This document shows, piece by piece, positions 49,695-55,281 of a DNA stretch of 55,281 nucleotides (the first letter of the stretch is position 1; each line of letters starts with the position of its first letter). The DNA is from Streptomyces sp. CBMA123 (GTDB taxonomy: Bacteria > Actinomycetota > Actinomycetes > Streptomycetales > Streptomycetaceae). A program made the translations under genes and the position numbers. The notes beneath the pieces were generated by a model that saw nothing but the letters and a program-made list of their open reading frames with translations, did not search any database and was not told the DNA's origin. Location: positions 1-55,281 of the forward strand of contig NZ_MECK01000224.1 in the NCBI RefSeq assembly GCF_014596465.1. The letters are read 5' to 3'.

Positions 49695-50348
49695 ATGCTC
49701 AGCTCCACCGCCCACGCCCTGGTCCCCCTCCTGGGCCGCCTGACCGTCACCTCCGAAACACCCGGCCCCGTCGCCCCCGGCAGCATCGTCGCCGCCAACC
49801 ACACCTCGCTCGCCGACCCCGCCGTCGTCCTCGCCGCCCTGCACCGCCTGGGCACCCGGCCCGTGGTGCTGGCCACCGCCGGCCTGTGGCGCATCCCCCT
49901 GCTCGGCACCGCTTTGCGCCGCGGCGGGCACGTCCCCGTCCACCGCGGGAGCGCGCACGCCGCCACCGCCCTCGACGCGGCCGCCACCGCCCTCGCCGAC
50001 GGCCGCGTCGTCCTCATCTACGGCGAAGGCGGCCTGCCCCGGCACCGCGGCCCCCACGACGGGGAACCCCGCCCCTTCCGCACCGGTCTGGCCCGCCTGG
50101 CCGCCGCCACCGGCGCCCCCGTCGTCCCCCTCGGCCAGTACGGCGCCCGCCGCCTCAGCTCGGGCAGCGCCGCCAAACAACTCGCGGGCCTGGCCACCGC
50201 ACCGCTGCGCCGCCCCGCCCTGCACGTCCACCTCGGCGCCCCGCTCCACCTGGACGGCGACATCCCCACGGCGACGGAGAGCGCCCACCGCGCCGTCACC
50301 GACGCCTGGCGCACCGCCCGCCGACACCACCCCGCCACGACCGGGTGA
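49695..50348 (+). CDS. 1-acyl-glycerol-3-phosphate acyltransferase (PlsC family)
   Basis: 217 residues from ATG 49695, GAGGAA about 7 bases upstream. The acyltransferase motifs are visible: block I AANHTSLADPAVV (the family's NHxxxxD, with the catalytic His-Asp), block II LRRGGHVPVHRGSAHA, block III VLIYGEGGLPR (in place of FPEGTRS) and block IV APVVPLGQYG. It transfers an acyl chain to a lysophospholipid at the membrane surface; the substrate could be lysophosphatidate or a lipid intermediate of secondary metabolism. The N-terminus is slightly hydrophobic but there is no clear TM helix. First gene of the undisturbed right-hand block. Confidence 0.85.
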   Translation: MLSSTAHALVPLLGRLTVTSETPGPVAPGSIVAANHTSLADPAVVLAALHRLGTRPVVLATAGLWRIPLLGTALRRGGHVPVHRGSAHAATALDAAATALADGRVVLIYGEGGLPRHRGPHDGEPRPFRTGLARLAAATGAPVVPLGQYGARRLSSGSAAKQLAGLATAPLRRPALHVHLGAPLHLDGDIPTATESAHRAVTDAWRTARRHHPATTG

Positions 50349-50391
50349 GGACCCCCGCCGCGCTCCCACGGCCGCAGGGGCCCGGCGCCCA

Positions 50392-50437
50392 GGTTCGTCA
50401 CCCCGCGTCGACACCCGGTTCGACACCCCGCGTCGAC
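50392..50437. repeat. 21-bp direct repeat
   Basis: GGTTCG(T/A)CACCCCGCGTCGAC occurs at 50392-50412 and 50417-50437 with a single base change, between the PlsC and LLM genes. Possibly a regulator site. Confidence 0.5.
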
Positions 50438-50510
50438 GCCCCGGTCCCGGGCGCGCCGCGGCGCCCGCGCCCGCACCCCGCCGCCTAGGGTCGACGCCAG
50501 GAGGTGGAGC

Positions 50511-51380
50511 ATGCGGGTGGGCCTGCACGCGCTCGGCATCGGTGACGGCGCCCGGCCGGAGGTGATCCGGGCCGTGGCGGTGGCGGCCGAGGCACACGGC
50601 TTCGCGCGGCTGTGGTGCGGCGAGCACGTGGTCCTCGTCGACGAGCCCGACTCCCGCTACCCCTACTCCGCGGACGGCCGGATCGCCGTCCCCGCGGACG
50701 CGGACTGGCTGGACCCGCTGCTCGCCCTGGGCTTCGCCGCGGCCGTCACCAGCCGGATCGAACTCGCCACCGGCGTGCTCCTGCTGCCCGAGCACAACCC
50801 CGTCGTGGTCGCCAAGCAGGCCGCCACCCTCGACGTCCTGTCCGCCGGCCGCTTCGGCCTCGGCGTCGGAGTCGGCTGGTCGGCCGAGGAGTTCGCCGCG
50901 CTCGGCGTCCCCTTCGCCGCACGCGGCCGCCGCACCGACGAGTACCTCGCCGCGATCCGCACCCTCTGGGCCGACGACCCGGCCTCCTTCGCGGGGGAGT
51001 TCACCCGCTTCGACGCGATCCGGGTCAACCCCAAGCCGCTGCGCGGCGCGCGGCTGCCGGTCCTGGTCGGCGGGAACGGCGACGCCGCGCTGCGCCGTGC
51101 GGCGGCCCTCGCCGACGGCTGGTACGGCTTCAACGTGCCCGTGGCCGACATCGCGGCACGCGTCGCCGTCCTGGCCGACGCGTGCGCCCGCCGCGGCCGC
51201 GTCCTCGGGGACCTCACGGTCGCCGTCGCGCCGAGCGACGCCACCCCGGAAGACCTGCCCGGGCTCGCCGCGGCGGGCGTCACCGAACTCGTCGTCGTCG
51301 CCGCGCCCCCGGCGGCTCCCGGCGAGGCCGCCACCTGGGTCGCCGAACTCGCCCGCAGGTGGATCCGCCCGGGTGGATGA
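50511..51380 (+). CDS. LLM-class flavin/F420-dependent oxidoreductase
   Basis: 289 residues from ATG 50511 with CAGGAGGTG about 6 bases upstream. A luciferase-like TIM barrel: MRVGLHALGIGDGARPEVIR, FARLWCGEHVVLVDEPDSRY, RIELATGVLLLPEHNPVVVA, KQAATLDVLSAGRFGLGVGV, GWSAEEFAALGVPFAARGRR, then LPVLVGGNGDAALRRAAALA. The GVGVGW and LPVLVGG stretches are typical of F420-dependent members in actinobacteria. The substrate cannot be read from sequence. Monocistronic, between PlsC and an ABC transporter. Confidence 0.9.
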   Translation: MRVGLHALGIGDGARPEVIRAVAVAAEAHGFARLWCGEHVVLVDEPDSRYPYSADGRIAVPADADWLDPLLALGFAAAVTSRIELATGVLLLPEHNPVVVAKQAATLDVLSAGRFGLGVGVGWSAEEFAALGVPFAARGRRTDEYLAAIRTLWADDPASFAGEFTRFDAIRVNPKPLRGARLPVLVGGNGDAALRRAAALADGWYGFNVPVADIAARVAVLADACARRGRVLGDLTVAVAPSDATPEDLPGLAAAGVTELVVVAAPPAAPGEAATWVAELARRWIRPGG

Positions 51381-51882
51381 CCCGCGCGCACCGCCCGCCA
51401 CCTCCTGCCGACCAGGGCGCCGCGCCCCCGGAGCCACCTCACCGCCACGGCGTCCTCCGGTGGCGCAGCTGGTTCGTGCACCCGATGGCCGGACGGGGGC
51501 CGACCCCGCACAGCGTCACCAACCACCATCGAGAACGTGGACGGCAACCACGTCATCCAGGACCTCGACGGCGGGGTCCGGGCCAAGTCCGCTTTCCGGC
51601 AACGAAGTCGATCGGGCGTCGGCGGTGCCGACCGCCGCCGCGCCCCGCCCCGGGGGCCGAACCGCGCTCGTTCCACCCGCCGGCCGCGAGCCGGTACACC
51701 GTCAAGTCCGCTCAGGTGCCGAAGCCTTCACGCACACCGCCGTCCCCGTCGACACCCCGACCGCCGGGCTCCGACCGGTGGGGATACCCCCACCCCCACC
51801 CCACCAGCGGCCACCATGGTTCGCCTGCACCCGACCTCCTAGCGTGGATCACACCGACGACTCCATGCAGGAAGGCCCCACG
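51381..51882. other. Intergenic with a probable promoter
   Basis: No gene seen. TGGTTC, 17 bases, TAGCGT (about 51818-51846) resembles a sigma-70-type promoter for the ABC operon start at 51883. Confidence 0.4.
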
Positions 51883-52718
<836 letters not shown>

Positions 52719-52722
<4 letters not shown>

Positions 52723-55281
52723 CCAACGGCCTGGCCCGCGCCTCGATCCGGTTCCGACCCGCGTCCTTCGCCGGCACCCTGATCGCCCTGCTCCTCGGCT
52801 CCGCCGTCATCACCGCCTGCGGCCTGCTCCTGCAGACCGGCCTGACCGCCAAGCTCCCACCCGCCCGGTACGCGAACACACCCGTCCTCGTCGCCGGCGA
52901 CACCACCGTCCGCACCACGTTCACGGCCGGCGGGGAGACCTCCGAGGCCCAGAGCACCCCGCTGTCCGAACGCGCCCGCCTGGACGCCACGACCGTCGCC
53001 GCGATCGCCGCCCTGCCCGGCGTCGCCGCAGCCCGCCCGGACAGCGCCTTCCCCCTCCCCGCCGCCGACGGCCACCCCGCCCTCACCGGCCGCGACTTCG
53101 CCGCCCTCGGCATCGCCGGCCCCGCCGACCGCCTCCTCGAAGGCCACCCGCCCGGCCCCGACGAAGTGGTCCTGGACACCGACACCGCGCACGCCGCCCA
53201 CCTCGCACCCGGCGCCGGCCTCACCCTCACCGCCCCCGGCGCCACCGCGACCTACCGCCTCGCCGGCCTGGCCGCCGCCCAACCCACCGGCCCCACCGCC
53301 TGGTTCGCCGCCCCCACCGCCGACCGCCTCGGCGGCCACCCCGGCCTGATCGACGCGATCGCCGTACAGCCGCGCCCCGGCACCAGCACCACCGACCTCG
53401 CCGCCCAGGTCCGCCAGGCCGTCGGAACCGGCGCCGACGTCCTCACCGGCGACGACCGCGCCGCCGCCGAACAGCCCTCCCTCGGCCTGGCCCGCGAACT
53501 CCTCTACGCCGTCGGCGGCAGCTTCGGCGCCTACGCCGCCATGACCGCGATCTTCGTCGTCCTGAGCACCGTCGCACTCGCCACCGGCCAGCGCGCCCGC
53601 GAGTTCGCCCTGCTGCGCGCCATCGGCGCCACCCCGCGACAGATCCGCCGCACCATCGCCACCGAGGCCGTGCTCGTCGCCCCCCTCGCCGCCGCCCTCG
53701 GCATCCTGCCCGGACTCGCCTTCGCCCGCTGGTGGTTCGACGCACTGGTCTCACGCGGCGCGATCCCGGCCGGCATCCACCTCGACATCGGCCCGCTGCC
53801 GATGCTCGCCGCCGTCCTCACCTGCACCCTGTCCGCACTGACCGCCGGCTTCCTGGCCGCCCGCCGCCCCTCCAGGCTGCGCCCGGGCCAGGCACTGGGC
53901 CAGGCCGCCGTCGAACCCGGCCTGCCCGGCGTGGTGCGCACCGCGTTCGGCCTGCTCCTGGCCGCCGGCGGCGTGACCACCGCCGTCCTCAGCTCCGCCC
54001 TGGACGGCTCGAAGGCCGCCGCCAGCGCCCAGGGCACCGTCATCTGCTTCATGATCGCCGTCGCCCTGCTCGGCCCCTGGGTGGCCCGCCTGGCCTCCGC
54101 CGCCCTGGGCCCGGCCCTGCGCACCGGCGGCGCACCCGGCTCCCTGGCCGCCGACCACACTCGGGCCAACGCCCGCCGCCTGGCCTCCGCGATCACCCCG
54201 ATCGTCCTGGTCACCGCGTTCTGCGGCACCCTGCTCTTCATCCAGAGCACGATCAGCCACGTCAGCGGCGAGAACGTGCGCAGCGGCATCACCGCCGAGC
54301 ACGTCCTCGCCCCCGCCGACCACAGCCCCGGCCTGCCCCCCGGCACCGCCCGACGGGCGGCCGGCGTAGCGGGCGTGGACGCCGCGGTGGGCGTCCTGCG
54401 CACCTCGGTGCTCTACACCAGCAGCAAGGCCATCGGCACCGCCACCGCGCTGGGCGTCGACGGCGACCCGGCGGCACTGTCCAAGGTGCTCGACCTCGGG
54501 GTGCGGCAGGGCTCGCTCGCCGACCTCGGCCGCACCGCCGACACCGTCGCGCTGGACACCGGCCTGGCCGACGCGATGGACGCCCAGGTCGGCGACCGGG
54601 TGCCGATCTGGCTCGGCGACGGCACCACCGCGCACCCCACCGTGGTCGCCACCTACGAGCGCGGGCTCGGCTTCGGCCGGGCCCTGCTGCCGCGGGCCGC
54701 CGTGGCCGCCCACGTCAGCGCCGGCTACGACAGCCAGGTCCTGGTCACCGACCGCCCGGACGCGGACCGCGCCGCCGTGGCCGCCCAGCTGCGCGCGCTG
54801 GCCGACGGCGCCACCGTCACCGACCGGGCCGCCTTCATCGCCCACGCGGACCTGATGACCGAACTCAACGCCTGGGCCAACACCGTGATGGCCGCCGTCC
54901 TCGGCGGCTTCGCCGCGATCACCGCCGCCAACACCCTGGTCATGACCGCACTCGACCGGCGCCGCGAGGTCGCGCTGCTGCGCCTGGCCGGCACCACCCG
55001 GCGCCAGGTGCGCTCGATGATGCGCTGGGAGGCCCTGCTGGTCGCCGCCACCGGCCTGGCGATCGGCGCGGTCATCTCCTGGCTCACCCTCGTGCCGGTC
55101 ACCCGGGCCGTCGCGGGCACCTCGCCGTACGTCCCGCCGGGCCTGGCGCTCCCGCTCGCCGCCGGCGCCGTGCTGCTCTGCCTCGCCGCGACCGGCCTGC
55201 CCACCCGGGCCCTGCTGCGCGGCCGCCCGGCGGCGGCGGGCGGCGGCCCCGCGTCGCGCCCGCCCGGGCCCTGCGGCACGC
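52719..55281 (+). CDS. FtsX-like ABC transporter permease (runs off the right end)
   Basis: The frame opens at ATG 52719 and stays open to the last base, 854 codons, with no stop seen. It has the ten-helix, duplicated FtsX architecture: one N-terminal helix (FAGTLIALLLGSAVITACGL), a large extracytoplasmic MacB-like domain, a three-helix FtsX unit (FGAYAAMTAIFVVLSTVALA, RAREFALLRAIGATPRQIRR), central helices, a second extracytoplasmic domain, and a second FtsX unit (FAAITAANTLVMTALDRRRE, VALLRLAGTTRRQVRSMMRW) near the end. Partner of the preceding ATPase. Only a short tail should be missing. Confidence 0.93.

Noticed and set aside
49491..51437. A 648-codon minus-strand frame across the PlsC and LLM genes
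   Set aside because: Antisense to two clearly recognised genes; low-complexity Gly/Ala/Arg composition.

Overview
The window is high-GC actinobacterial DNA. Codon use, 'secreted Ala-rich signal' proteins, F420-type LLM oxidoreductase, CHAT/TPR and SUKH families, and IS701/IS5/IS630/IS982 remnants all point to Streptomycetaceae (Streptomyces or Kitasatospora). The mix of intact operons with many truncated transposases, recombinases and frameshifted genes is what one expects from an accessory region such as a chromosome arm, an integrated element or a large linear plasmid.

Layout. 1-2.4 kb: the 3' end of a lytic-transglycosylase-like gene with a strong terminator, a resolvase remnant, a small secreted coiled-coil protein, a decayed hypothetical gene, and a small ORF framed by two near-identical hairpin repeats. 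2.4-3.5 kb: a tyrosine recombinase broken by an exact 14-bp tandem duplication. 3.5-12.6 kb: a conflict or immunity cluster containing trypco2, a trypsin-NTPase protein, a DUF6602 (probable PD-(D/E)XK) protein, SUKH-3 joined to EACC1, a bL12 C-terminal-domain-like protein, a SUKH-1/SMI1 protein and an orphan helical protein. 12.6-16.9 kb: a serine recombinase, a membrane protein, an IS701-family element with a clear 4-bp target duplication, and a decayed helicase-associated-repeat gene. 17.0-21.0 kb: a CpXC-TPR-CHAT protease gene translationally close to a one-TM partner.

21-28 kb: remnants of a replication-relaxation gene and of an MFS permease, then tetR and a divergent four-gene, start/stop-overlapping operon (VOC extradiol dioxygenase, FAH-family hydrolase, acyl-CoA synthetase, FAD hydroxylase) for aromatic-acid catabolism. 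Matching TGATG-N4-CATCA operators lie at both tetR-linked promoters. 28-33 kb: IS5 and zinc-finger remnants, an SDR/membrane-protein pair, a decayed MOSC gene and a DJ-1/PfpI protein. 32.5-35.2 kb is almost gene-free, with one small conserved ORF.

35-49.5 kb: an IS5 transposase with a lost catalytic Asp, wHTH and membrane hypotheticals, plasmid-like small genes, a cluster of palindromes, a secreted bulb-type lectin, a second helicase-associated-repeat gene, truncated I36, ISAzo13, IS982 and IS630 fragments, a GAF-PP2C phosphatase, a secreted beta-protein and an alpha/beta hydrolase. 49.6-55.3 kb looks like normal chromosome: PlsC acyltransferase, LLM oxidoreductase, and a MacB/FtsX-type ABC transporter pair whose permease runs off the right end.

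The best candidates for a little-described system are the CHAT protease with its membrane partner (17.0-21.0 kb) and the trypco2/trypsin-NTPase/DUF6602 cassette (3.5-6.3 kb). No functional assay or database search supports these; they rest on motif reading.
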